64,000 bases of DNA, from positions 566,985,940-567,049,939 of the forward strand of contig CM048746.1 of the NCBI GenBank assembly GCA_026315105.1. The letters are read 5' to 3'. Shown in pieces: positions 1-12,222 of the stretch (position 1 is the first letter of the stretch; each line of letters opens with the position of its first letter). Under the pieces are notes generated by a model, which searched no databases, was not told the origin of the DNA, and worked only from the letters and a program-made list of their open reading frames with translations. A program made the translations under genes and the position numbers. Origin of the DNA: Locusta migratoria (taxonomy: Eukaryota > Arthropoda > Insecta > Orthoptera > Acrididae).

Positions 1-106
1 GAGGCCTTTGTCCACAGACTTGTAGATTCTGTGCCTTGAAAGATCCGAGCCATTCTTGATGCCAATGGCATGTGGACAAAATAATGAAGATATACATCGC
101 CTACAT

Positions 107-108
<2 letters not shown>

Positions 109-147
<39 letters not shown>

Positions 148-300
148 GGAGGTCTTACCAATATCAACCTCCAAGGAAGATTATTTTTATTTTTAGGAGA
201 GTTCAGATGAAAAATATCCTCCAAGGCTGTTTATTTTTTGTTATGGGAGGTCAAATAAATATTATCTTCCAAGGAAGATTATTTTTAGATATGAAATTGA
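109..300. repeat. T-run of 36 and imperfect tandem repeat
   Basis: Bases 109-144 are all T. They are followed by two diverged copies, about 97 bp apart (145 and 242), of a unit beginning ATGGGAGGTC and containing TCCAAGGAAGATTATTTTTA. Confidence 0.7.
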
Positions 301-2355
301 CAAACTGTAATTAGTTATTTAGTAAAGACAATATTGAAAAAAGTAAAACCAATATAATGTAATAACAAAAAGTAAGTAAAGCAAGAATCATTTGCATCGT
401 GATAAAAAGACATTAAAAAGAAAAAGTAAAGGCTTTGGTGACAATCAATCTGATGCACACCACTTAACCAGGAAGGCCAACACACTATCAGTGAGCTACC
501 TGTCCTTCCTCATTAATGTAACAGTCGAATAGTCCTACCAACGTTGTAAAACGAATATTTAACTGGAAACAACAGGTAATAGAAGGCACAGCCACTCACA
601 CGTGTAAACCGTGTTGAAGGACATAGAAAATTATGCCTATCCGCTGATACATTTAGGTTAACACTATAGATTCACGATGTGGCAGTCGAAGTAATTACAA
701 ATACATGCATCCATTTTCAACATTTTTACTATGGCTATCATTTGTCTCATTGTTTAAAGAGTATGCTATTACATAATGGCATATGTTTAAGAATGCTGAA
801 TCTAGAAAAGCCTATAATTGCACAACTTGTAGTGAATTAATGTTAAAAAATATTAGCTGCACAGATCTTAAAGAAATGTTGACTCCAGTAGTACACGAAC
901 TCTTACCCCATGTGTTCATAAACTGTCACGTTATTCACTCAGCCAACGAAACATATGTAAGAAGCAGTTTGTTGTGGTAAATCTACCCATGTGTTCTATA
1001 CCTCAACCACTTCTATGTGCTGAAGTAATGTTTTCCAAAATAAATGATATGTGAGTTAAGCTGCTATGAATCTCGACATACACTGTATCCTAACTATTAT
1101 AGTGCCTCTATTTGATGTTGTGAACACTAATCTGAAGCTCCGAATACTGATAGAATTGGCAACACTCGGAACTAGGGCATGCGCAATGCTTTGTTCTTTG
1201 ACTTTAAATTATTCTAGCCTGGTAATCTTTTTGTCTCCCCCCTCCCCCCCATCTTGAACATTATCCGTAAGGTTGTTCTTTGTCCATCTCCACCACCATG
1301 ACACAACCTTTCTGTTCCACCCCTCCACCCCCTCTTCTTCTCTCCTATTCCTTCACTGCTGAGTGTGATTTGGAGTGCGGTGGCCAGAATGACAGTTGTG
1401 TGACTGTGAGGTGTGCCTGTTTGATAGTGTGCTCTTTATTCTGAAGATGGGCGTGGTAAATAGCCGTAATATATGTGTTTCTTTTTTATGAGCCTGTTAC
1501 AGCTCATTGTTATGTCTTTGTGGTGATATAGAAAAATTATCACGTAATCACAATTAAGTTAACATCTGAAAACAGGGTCATCAGTGAAGCAGAATACTTA
1601 GCACTAAATGAAAGCATGTTTGTTACACATATAAATGTATTGTTATAACAACAGAACTGAACTCTTGGGCAGAGACCCCTGCTATTTATACAAACATTGA
1701 GAATGTTGGCATATACAAACATTACAAGCCTATGAAATTTTGAGAACCTTCCAGAGACGATGAGAAATAAAGTAAAATTTTAGGAAACAAATATTTGCTA
1801 GTGGTCACGTTTGAACTGACAACCTGCAGGAAGCCAGCCAGCGATAAAGATCAGTATGCAACAAAGCATGCACCACAGCTCACATGTCTATAGTTATAGG
1901 TCTGTTAGAAATGATAGTGAATTAGAGTTGTTAGTCAGATTGTTTCTGTTTGAACATTTTTTTTTCTATGGAGGATAAAATAAAGTGAAACTTCGGGAAT
2001 TCAGAAAAATACTAAAACCATTGACTGTAGGAATGTGCTTGAGAAAACTACCATAGAAAAAAAACATGAGAGCCAAACCCATTTTTTGTGGGTCTTGTGA
2101 ATACAGGGAAGAAATATGAACACCATATGAACGATATACTTGCGCTACCCTAATCATTTGTTTATCACTTCATATAAAACTATTCATCAAACACAAACCT
2201 AACAGTAATCCTGTGAGTGTTAATTTTTTGTGTTCACCAGTAACTACAAATCGTGTCCCTGCCCACCACATTGCACTTCAGTTCACTGTGTCTTTTCCTG
2301 AAGAAATATCAGTATTATTAAAATTCTTCTCACTCATAACATGCATAATGCTTCT
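301..2355. other. PGM3 intronic DNA, little recognised
   Basis: I see no exon or intact element. 1230-1360 is C/T-rich. 1440-1475 has a weak CTGAAGA, GGC/GCC hairpin, GTAA pattern that could be a decayed Penelope-like tail. Confidence 0.5.
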
Positions 2356-2376
2356 CCCCCCCCCCCCCCCCCCCCA

Positions 2377-2423
<47 letters not shown>
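2356..2423. repeat. C-run followed by (CT)n microsatellite
   Basis: About 20 consecutive C, then about 21 CT units. Confidence 0.95.
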
Positions 2424-2426
<3 letters not shown>

Positions 2427-2817
2427 TACACCCTCCCTCTCTTCGTCTCCCATATAAAGTGAATCACAAACAACAGGGCATTCTTTGCAATTGGTGAGTA
2501 TTAATCTCTGTCACACAAAGCACTATGTTACACTATGCATCCCTCACAGACTGCTGTATGTGTTTAGTTATACACATTAGATGTTACTATGCATGAAGTG
2601 TGCTTATAGATGTTACTTCCCAACTTGCTGTTTTTACTCAGTTCGTGGCTAACCATTTTCATTGATCAGCACATTAACATATATTTTCACAGAATAGGAC
2701 CATTCTCTGTAAGAACACCTCTATAGTGAGAGATTTGCTGACAATTCTTTCCTTGGTATTTGCCTTTGAATGGCATTTACCAAAATCCTCTCAATCACTG
2801 AGAGACTTACTACATTA

Positions 2818-4932
2818 CAGTAGAGTCTTGATTATCTGATCTTCGGTTATCCGACCTTCCGTGTTATCCGACCCTTTCACCCCGCCGGAACTGTATGCAA
2901 TATGCGTGTGCCAGCTGACAGGTCAGTGACTATACCTGTTGTTTGGTTTGGCGCACATTATTGTTACTTTGTTGTTGCTGTCTGCTACTCCTCACTTTTC
3001 AGTGCTAACTAGGTCTGTAGTGGAGTGGACATGTTGTGCTGTGTTTATTAAAAAATTGTGGGGATGGCTTCAAAACATAAAAAGGTGGTCATTTCAATGG
3101 AAGAAACACTTAAAGCTTTAAAAAGAATAGACAATGGTGAAACCTTATTAAAAGTGGCGCAAGATTATAACGCCGGGAAAACAACAGTTGGAGACTGGAA
3201 AAGGAACCGCAATATAAATTGAGAAGTGGTGTTCTCAGCGAGCAACCTTGACTGTTTTGGAATATCGTAAAACCATGAAAAAATGTGATTATGAAAAAGT
3301 AAGTGAAGCTTTGTTCCTATGGTTTACTCAATACAGAGATAAAGGTGTACCCATGTCAGGACCTATTTTGCAGGAAAAAGCCTTGAAGTTTCATAACGAA
3401 CTAAACGAAGGTGAACCTGATTTCACAGCTAGTGTAGGCTGGCACGATAGATGGAAGGAAAGACACGGGATTCGGCAACTTGATGTCTGTGGTGAAAGGC
3501 TTTCAGCAAATTTTGAAGCTATTCAGTTGTTTAGGGATAAACTTCACAAGGTATTGGAGAAGGAAAAATTAACAGGAGATCAAATTTTTAACTGTGACAA
3601 GACTGGTCTCAACTACAAAATGTTACCAGAAAAACATTAGCATCAAAGGCCGAAAAAGCAGCACCAGGCTACAAATGTGGAAAAGAGAGAGTGACAATTC
3701 TTGCATGCAGTAACGCCATAGTAAATTAATCTGTGTGTGATAGGTAAGCCAAAAAACCCAAGAGCATTTAAAAATGTATCTACAAATGCTTTACCAGTGA
3801 AATATTATTATCAAAAAAATGCTTGGATGAGCTCCGACATTTTTAAAGAATGGTTTTTAATGAATTTGTGCCACAAACTGAAAAGTTTTTGAAGGCCAAC
3901 AACTTGCCCTGCAAAGCAATGTTGCTTCTAGACAATGCCACTTGTCATCCTAACAGTGATGAATTTCAAGATCAAGATATGAAGGCTATGTTGTTGCCTC
4001 CAAATGTCACATCGTTATGTCAGCCTATGGACCAAGGGACCTTCGAGACACTGAAGAGAAACTACCACAGGAACTTGCTTTTCTCTTTAATTAATGCTAT
4101 GGACGAGGGAGAAGACAAGAGAAGTTACGCCGTATTAATTTGAAAGACGTAGCTTATGACATGGCCCAATCTTGGGAGAGTGTTGGAGCAAATACAATTG
4201 CGAAATCCTGGAAAATTTTGCTACAGGAAAATCAAGACACTGTCCAGATGATGAAAATCTTCAGCAGCAGACCGCACCCGAAAATACTACCCTGCTTTCA
4301 TTGTTACGAAAGGTTTCGGGATGTGCTGATGCTACAGAAGATGACGTAAGTGACTGGATTGTCCAAGATGAGAAATTTGAAGAGACAGATGAAGAAATAG
4401 TCAACGAAATAGTAAACGAAAAAGAAGAGGATGATGAAGCGGATGTAGTGGAGGAAAGTGCGCCCAAGATTTCTCACAAGGAAGGACACAAAGCCTTAGA
4501 AACTGCTTTAGAATATGTACAGTAGCTGGAGGAAACATAGTCTACCGAGGTTTTACTTCTTAATAGAGTACGTGATTTAGCGGCAAAAAAGCAGCAAACA
4601 GCAAGCAAACAAAAGACTCTTATTAACTTCTTTACACAGATTTAAATATGTTTTTGTAGTTGAATGAAGTCTTTCACAAACACAACAGTAAACTGCTAGA
4701 CATAAGTAAATATCTACTCAGTCTAATTTGATTTGTATTTTAATAAATTTATAACTCATTTGCCTACTTTAATTTTTATGTAACATAATATCTTATCACG
4801 TTTCTTTGAGGGTCGTCTAATGTATTTAAATGTTATATGTTTTTTTTTAATATTATTTTCTGTATTATCCAACCTTCCTGCTTATCCGACCTTGCCACAG
4901 CTGGTTTAGGTCAGATAATCGAGACTCTGCTG
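2818..4932 (+). mobile_element. pogo/Tigger (jerky-like) DNA transposon, decayed
   Basis: Terminal inverted repeats start CAGTAGAGTCTTGATTATCT and end AGATAATCGAGACTCTGCTG, flanked by TA on both sides (2816-2817, 4933-4934), the Tc1/mariner-type target duplication. Subterminal repeats of TTATCCGACCTT lie near each end. Length 2115 bp. It encodes a broken transposase (next entry). Intronic in PGM3, same strand. Confidence 0.93.
3064..4525 (+). pseudogene. pogo/Tigger-type transposase pseudogene
   Basis: Starts MASKHKKVVISMEETLKALK (psq-type helix-turn-helix, 3064-3220), then a CENP-B-type DNA-binding domain (3250-3530, ...FTASVGWHDRWKERHGI), then the DDE catalytic core. The three acidic positions are D at 3596 (NCDKTG), D at 3931 (LLLDNATCHP) and D at 4030 (QPMDQGTFETLKR), the last two 33 codons apart, as in jerky/Tigger enzymes. 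It is disabled by a stop near 3220, a frameshift around 3637, stops near 3727 and 4141, and further frameshifts to 4525. The usual DETG is DKTG here. It has an acidic C-terminal tail. Known role of the family: cut-and-paste transposition at TA. Confidence 0.92.
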
Positions 4933-4934
4933 TA

Positions 4935-5615
4935 TTATAAACCTAACTTAACTGAATTTCGACTTGGACAAATAGCAGGCATATATGACATCCAGCATCC
5001 ATTTGTCATCCAATGCCGTATAGTTGGGCAAGAACTGACAATATTAATACACTTTAAAAAAAGCATTACACTGTACTGTCCATTTAATTTTATTCCGAAA
5101 ACAAGTTTCAGTTGAAATCCATCTTCATAACAAGAAAAATATACAAGGCAATCACATCTCATACACATCTTCTGTCACTGAAACAGTGTAGAATGGCTCA
5201 GTACTTTTTTGCACTGCCATAAAATCATATTTGCAAAAACAAAGAGCTTGATAATGAATTTTTTAAGATGAAATGGCACTTTCCTTTTTGTAATTTTCCC
5301 TTACCTTGAATTAGAATTTTGTGTACTATAAAGTAATGAAGAACAATGTTGTGGGCTGTTAAGAAAAAGTATTTGTGATGAGTTCAGTACATACAGATAT
5401 TATTTTCTTTCACATAAAGTAATTTTTAGAACTATTTACAAGTGGTTGATGTGTGTAGTGATTGCATTCCTCGGTTTTCTAACCACAATACTTAACCTTC
5501 CATGTGACACTGAGTTATTGTTGTATAATTATTGAATTACTAAATTTATATCAGCTGTGCTTTGAATAATATTGTTTTTAACTATTATTTATGGCAATTG
5601 GTTTTTTCTTTCTAG
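4935..5615. other. PGM3 intron, nothing recognised
   Basis: AT-rich sequence between the pogo element and the first visible PGM3 exon; no element ends or coding similarity seen. Confidence 0.5.
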
Positions 5616-5728
5616 TGGCTGGATACTTAATGGACCTCGTTCGAGAGAGTGGATTAAGCTTGCGATTGGGACTTGTGCAGACTGCTTATGCTAATGGAAG
5701 TTCAACGAAATACATATCACAATCTCTG
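5616..5728 (+). CDS. PGM3: PGM3 exon (first one visible)
   Basis: Acceptor tttctttctag precedes 5616 and donor gtaact follows 5728. Two bases finish a split codon, then 37 codons include GLVQTAYANGSSTKY. The exon ends in phase 0. Confidence 0.93.
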
Positions 5729-8700
5729 GTAACTAGCTTATTCTATGTGACTAGAAGAAATACTTTAATTATGCTGTAATTCAAAATCAAGGAACAAACA
5801 GGAAAGCTGTACAGATTTTAAAATTTGTAGAGGAAAGCCAAACCACAATTAAAATGATCCTTGTTTTCCTGTACAACATATGTTACCTTAGTCATAGCAG
5901 CTGTTAAAATTGAACCTCCACTTCAGAGATATTGAGGGGGAGCGGGGTTCCTTTCAGATTATGTGTTACATGTTGGTGGATGTGAACATAAACTTAAAAA
6001 AATGTTGAATTCACAGAGCGCTAGTTCCTTCGAAAAGACAAGGCCAATTTCCTTCCCCACCCTTGTCAAAAACAGTCAGATCTTGTACTTCATCAGTAAT
6101 GACCATGATGTTGATGGAACTTATGTGCATGTATTTACAAGTATTACTATGTTTTTTCTGTTGAAGTACATATGTTGACAACATCCATTCCATTCTCATC
6201 TGATGGATAAATAAACATGTATATATAAAGATAAAGGAAGGATCCAACTTTAGTTCAGAGATAGCAGAAGGAAGGAATAGAATGTAAGTACAGCTGAATA
6301 ACAGAAGGAAAAACAGTAAATGCCAAGTGGTAAGAATAAAACAAATAAATTGTAGTAAACTGCCCAGTTAAATATGGGGTTCAAGTGCTGCTTTTTGAGT
6401 CAGGGAGGTGAGTGAGCCCTGGTTCGAATTTGCATGATGGTATAATGATGTGGGTTTGTGTGCTGGTCAGTCTGAGTGTTGTTTTTAGGCAGTTTTCCAC
6501 ATTCCTCAGTGAATGCAGATTGGTTCTTCTGTATACCTCAGTTTCACTGTCATCAACTATTGTGCAAATAATTTTTCCCATATTTCACCCATTCCATGAA
6601 TATTGTATATGCTCAAATATAGGTCGCACTTTTTTTCCAAATATTGGCTTGCAAAATCGTGGTGCGGCCTATAATTGAGATTCTACCCCCTCCCCCCTCC
6701 CCATACATCATTAGTTTAAAAAATTACGTACTGATGTTTATTTTGTTCAAAAAAGTAATAAAGTAGGTAGTCTTTAAAAAATGGTAACTGTTTTGCAAAA
6801 TTGGATCTACATTTTTGTACACGTTCACTGAACGGTGGGTCTATTAATGAAAGTCAATCTTTTGATATAAATATACTGGTCTCATTATGTACTGCAGCCA
6901 TCAAGAGACGACAGTGTTTTTAATATGTCTATGCAGTTCCAAACAAAAGCAGTAAGTAACATACAGAGTTTCTAAGCACAGCCATGATTTTCCTTTGATC
7001 TTCTTATGACCTTTAGAATATGTACTTTCTTCTTGGAACCAAGCAAGGGACCTCTACCTTCCATTTTTCTGGCGATATGTTTTGCTCTCCTCTGTTCCAT
7101 TATCATTATTCAAGATACATCTCATACACTATTCAGATCCGTGACTCATATCTTTTGCCTGTCTGTCCAAGTAATTACCAGAATATGGTGTTTATTATTA
7201 TCAGTTTTTAAATTAAAATTCCATGTGTCGCTGCCTAAGTGAAAACTGATTTTGAACTTTCTTTTATAGTCAGGCCAATTTTGAGATTTTCATTTCCTGT
7301 CTGTCAATTCATCTTAAACAGCTCTCAATACAAAAGTGAAAAACTGTTTCCACAGGTTCACTGTTAATCTGCACACTTTCTGCATCAAGCTTTGATATTC
7401 TGCAGGTATTTCTCCATCCAACCATATAAAGCCTCATTGAACTTTGATACATCTAGTTGGTTATTTACTGGTATATGTAATGTAAAAACTAATGCACCTT
7501 TAATACTTTTTAGTAAGCCCATAATTACTTTTCTGTCTGAAGATTTCTCTTTGCTGAGAATGAAAAGCTTTTTCCTGTTTGTTGGTAACAGTTGATCTAA
7601 TTTTCCATCATTTACATTTTGTTCATTTGGAGGTGTGTGAAACTGTATGGAAATTAAAACTTGTAGTATGTCTTGTCTTGCAGCTCTCAAATATTCAAGG
7701 CAAGACAGTTTTGCTTAACTGCACCAAAGTTGCTCATTTATTATTAGGCTGACCAGTTTTGGGCTTTGCCCAGTTTCATAAGCTAGGTAAAAGCCATTTA
7801 CATTTAGCAACAGTGTATGTCACACTATTTATTTTTCAAATACTTTGACATAATTTTTAAAGCAATAGATCCTGATTTCTGCATCAACAACTTTAAAAAT
7901 TATGGCAAATTATATGAAAAAATTAATGTAGTGACATACACTGTGACCAAACATAAACAAATTGTATGTGGTTTATGAAAAGGAGCAAAGCTTGAAACTG
8001 GTCAGCCTAATAATAAATGAGCAGCTTTGCTACAATAAAACAACACTGGTTTTTCTTGCATTGAATGCCTTCAGGAGACAAGCAACATGTCACCCATTTA
8101 CGTGCCCATTATCTGCTGCTTTTTGATCTGTGGATGAAAACAGCAAGCTGGGTCAACACCACCTAGAAGACAAGGCCTCACAACTAGCTGTGCCTACATC
8201 ACACCAAGAAACTGCGGCCGCCAGCTGACTAGATGGCCGCTGGGGCACACCCACCGCCTCGTAGCAGCCTGCCAATCGGCTTGCTTTCGCGGCCTCTCGG
8301 TGTGACGTAGGCACGACCTTGTCTTCTAGGCAGTGTTGGCTGGGTTTCACATTATCAGGCTTGATTCTGTGTTGAAACTTGTGCTCATTGACTGTAATTT
8401 GACGTGTAGAAATTTTTTCAGTGATCAGTCTTCAGTATCATTTATTAACAGGTCTAGATTTTGTCCACTGTGTGGTCATTATCTAGGCTTAAAATATAAC
8501 GTACTTTGTTTTATTTTAAGCATTGATAATGACCACACAGTGGTCGAAATCTATATCTGTTAATAAATAATACTTACGATTGAATGCTGAAAAATATTCT
8601 ACATGGGTTTCACATTATTGTTGCTTTTGGAGCCAATTTTGACTTCTACAGAGGAAATTGTAAAGAATGCAGATGTCTAAGGCCCTTAGTAGTGCGTGTG

Positions 8701-11700
8701 GGGGGGGGGGGGCGGGGGGGGGGGAGTTGGTTTTGATGACCCTTATTGACTTAGGTCATGACCTGTGTTATTTTCCATTAATTAGAAACATTTTGGAAAC
8801 AACTGCATGTTTTCCACATCACATTAAAAATTTGGCGAATTTCCTATGTCAGTGGGAGGGATTGCATTTGAATTACTCTGTTACTGCAGTCAATTTTTGT
8901 GTGGTTTCTCTTTTCACTGGCAGTTCCTCTGTGTGATTCATTGCAGGTAGTTGAGGCTAGGATTGGTGTTAAGTTAACAAATTTATTTCAACATGTTTTG
9001 ACTTCTACCTACTTCTTATTCAATGTCCAGTACTATGGAGTTATGATGGGAAGTATCTTGTTGCAAATTTGTTCATGAAAGTTTTTCAGGCAACATGCCT
9101 TGGAGTCAGAGGCATTGAAATCTACATGATTTTTTCGTATATGTGGACGATAGTTTTGTAGTTTTACCTCATGGTATTGAGAATTTAAATAGCTCTTTGC
9201 GACATATAAATAAAATCAGTGTTAATATTTGTTTCACCATGGAGGTGGAATAGAACGGCTACTATCTCTTCCCTATTGTTTTGTCCATGAGGAAGTTTGA
9301 TGATACACTGGGACATACTGTTCACAGGAAGCCACAGGAAGCTCTCACCGACTTGTATCTGCAGGATGATAGTTGTCACCATCCGGCTCAGCATGGAGTT
9401 CTTTGTACTGTGGTGCACAGAGCTCACGTCATTTCAGACCCTGAAAGTTTGTCAGATAAAATATCCCCTCTGGAAGTAACGTTTCCTCAGAATGATAACA
9501 GTGAAAGACAGATTAAACAAGTTGTGATAATAGCACTGTGGTATAGCCTTTTGGCCTTATTCAGGAAACGTCTCTAGCAGGATTGGCCCTATTTTGCAGA
9601 AATATTACGTCCAATGAGGTATTTGACCACCTTCTAAAATTAAGGCACTGTTAGGGTCCATAAAGGATGGTGTCTTATTCCATGTAGTTTTGCCATGTCA
9701 TAGGTCATAGGACTGTGGAAGACACTGTACTGAACATTTTTACAACAGCTTAACAAATCTGCTAATGCCAAACATTGCCTAGATAAAGGTATCCATTGGA
9801 ATATAACAACACAGAGATTCTGGAATGAACTTGCACCTCCACGGATTGTGTTATTGAGGAAAGAGTTGAAATTAAATCAGTGAATAACCTTATAAAAAAT
9901 ATATTTGGCTTCAATTCTGCATGAAATCATGCTGTCTTGTCAAAAGCAGAGGACAGATTTAATACTATCACACCTGTCACTCACATATTTACCATCAATA
10001 TTTCTGATTATCATCTTTAGTTGTTTGATAGTATTTTTTCTTACTTGTCAATGGTTGTATCTTTCATACATTCATAGAAAATTGACATTTTAATTGTCCA
10101 TGCATAGTGCATCTTTTCCATTTTCTTGAAAATTGCAGGGTATGCTCCTGTAGAAAGAGAGTTGGCCATGGAGTTATCGTCACATAAAACTAAAGGTAGT
10201 GTACCTGGTAGATCAAAAGAATGATGCAAGGGGACAAAAATGGGACTGTTCATCAGGAGATGGACCTCTGTTGGCATAGTGACACTTCAGTGGGGTCTCT
10301 CGGCGAAGAAGATAGCTGTGGGTAAACCATGTATACCCAATGCAGAGGTACCAGAGAACAAGGTGTTAGAGTCCTGGTTCCAACACATGATTTTAATCTG
10401 CCAGGAAGTTTCATATCACCGCACACTCTGCTGCAGAGTGAAAGCTTCATTTTGCAAGGGAGTTGTCGATGCCCCCCCCCCCCCCCCCAATATAGTGTGG
10501 CTGAGGCAACAAAGGATATTGAGGTGTTGCCAGCACTGTTGTTTAAGCTAGCGAAGGTGGGGAGTCCAAGTGAGTCGGGCATTGAGGAACATATGCAGAA
10601 AACGATGCATCTCCTCTACACAAAGTAGTTAATCGGCAAGATAAACCTCCAGATGCAGGTGAACCATCCTACGGCAACAGAAATGCATGACATTTGTATT
10701 AGAAATAGAAAATTGAAAATCATGGGTGAACACACAAGATTGTGCCTTGTAGATGGCTCTCTGTATCCATTGTTAAGTGACATTGATACTTGTGGAGCTG
10801 TAGTATAGATGAAAGTCATTGGCAAATGGGAACAGGAGACCAATGAGACAACTGCAGTTGTGAGAACGTTTAACGCCACCAAAAAGAGAGGAAAACTTAG
10901 GACAGAGCCCTGTGGAACACCATTCTCCTGAATGAGGAGAGTTGAAACAAGTACTAATCCTAACACAAAAGGTGTGTATGGAGAGAAAGTTCTGTGTAAG
11001 CCCCATTCATGCAGTGTAGTCATTATATGATGGTGTCAGGTGGTGTCATATGCCTTCCAAAGATTGAAAAAGATGGCAACGAGGTGCTCATGCTAAGCAA
11101 AAGCTGTACAAATAGCCGATTCCAGCAAAACTAGATTGTCAATCGTTGAATGGCCCTGGCAGAAGCCCCCGTTGTGTCTACCTGTCTACCTTCAGTTTGT
11201 CTGCACTAGGTTTGAGAACTGGGATGGTAACATATCCCACCCCTGGGATGGGAAAAGGCCCTGTGCCCAGATGTTGTTGAAGAGGATGAGCAGCTGACCT
11301 TGAGAGTCTGCTGAGAAGTGATGGAGACTGTGGATGTGATCCGGTCCTGGAGAGGTGCCTAGACAAGCTGTAAGGGCAGTGTGAAGTTCCCACTCACTAA
11401 ATGAAGTGTTATATGTTTCCTGGCTGTGTGTTTGAAATGTTTCGTTTTGGTCCCACAAGCAGTTAGGGAAGTGAAAAAAAGTCCACCCAGGCAGAGCTCC
11501 ACTTGCCTGGTTAAGCCAAATACAACTGGAGTGTGGGTGGTAACTGTTTCGCCTCAATAGCCATGCATCTCCTTGGTGCACAACTCACCTTGAGATGAAG
11601 TTTTTTCTTCTTAGTGACCCGGGCAATGACGCCAAGATCTCCTGGCTCTGTGCCATACAAAGTTTCATAGTCATGCATTATGGTTGTCACTGAAGCATGC

Positions 11701-12164
11701 TCGGAGCTTATGGTGTGGAGGACTGTTGGCACGACACAGTCCTCAGCTCGTGGACCCTGGGTTTGCTAAGCCCGTACCCAGCAAATAAATGCTGGGCCCC
11801 ATAAGGAAAATAGTATCTGCCTTGGTGAAGGAGATAGGGCAGATCTCAAATACTGTACGGTGAGGGGGACAAGAGGAGACTAAGATGATGCAGGGAGAGA
11901 AAGGGGTAAGGTTGTCAGAGGGATTAGGAAGCTGAATTAATAAGAACAGTTTGAGCTTCAGATGACTATGACTGACCGACTGACAGGAAACTAAACAAAA
12001 TGGATTAAGGGGTAAAAAGAGGGGAAAATCAGTAAATAGCAAGAAAATATAAATAAAATAGACATAAATAATTAAGGAATAAAGGTAACAAGTCATCAAA
12101 TTGATTGGAACTGGGTTTCAATACGCATTCATACAAGACAAAAATGGCCACAGTGCAGCTATGC

Positions 12165-12222
<58 letters not shown>

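Noticed and set aside
1440..1475. CTGAAGA, GGC/GCC, GTAA as a hammerhead core
   Set aside because: Only a three-base stem and GTAA in place of GAAA; kept as a weak note only.
3248..4525. Host jerky-like or CENP-B-like gene
   Set aside because: It lies between perfect-type terminal inverted repeats with TA duplications and is broken by stops and frameshifts; it is a transposase pseudogene.
1..5600. Upstream PGM3 exon with the metal-binding DGDADR loop
   Set aside because: No such coding block found in any frame; the upstream exons must be left of the window.
7385..7690. 101-codon - strand ORF as a gene
   Set aside because: No motif, no splice context, and next to a fold-back repeat; nothing supports it.
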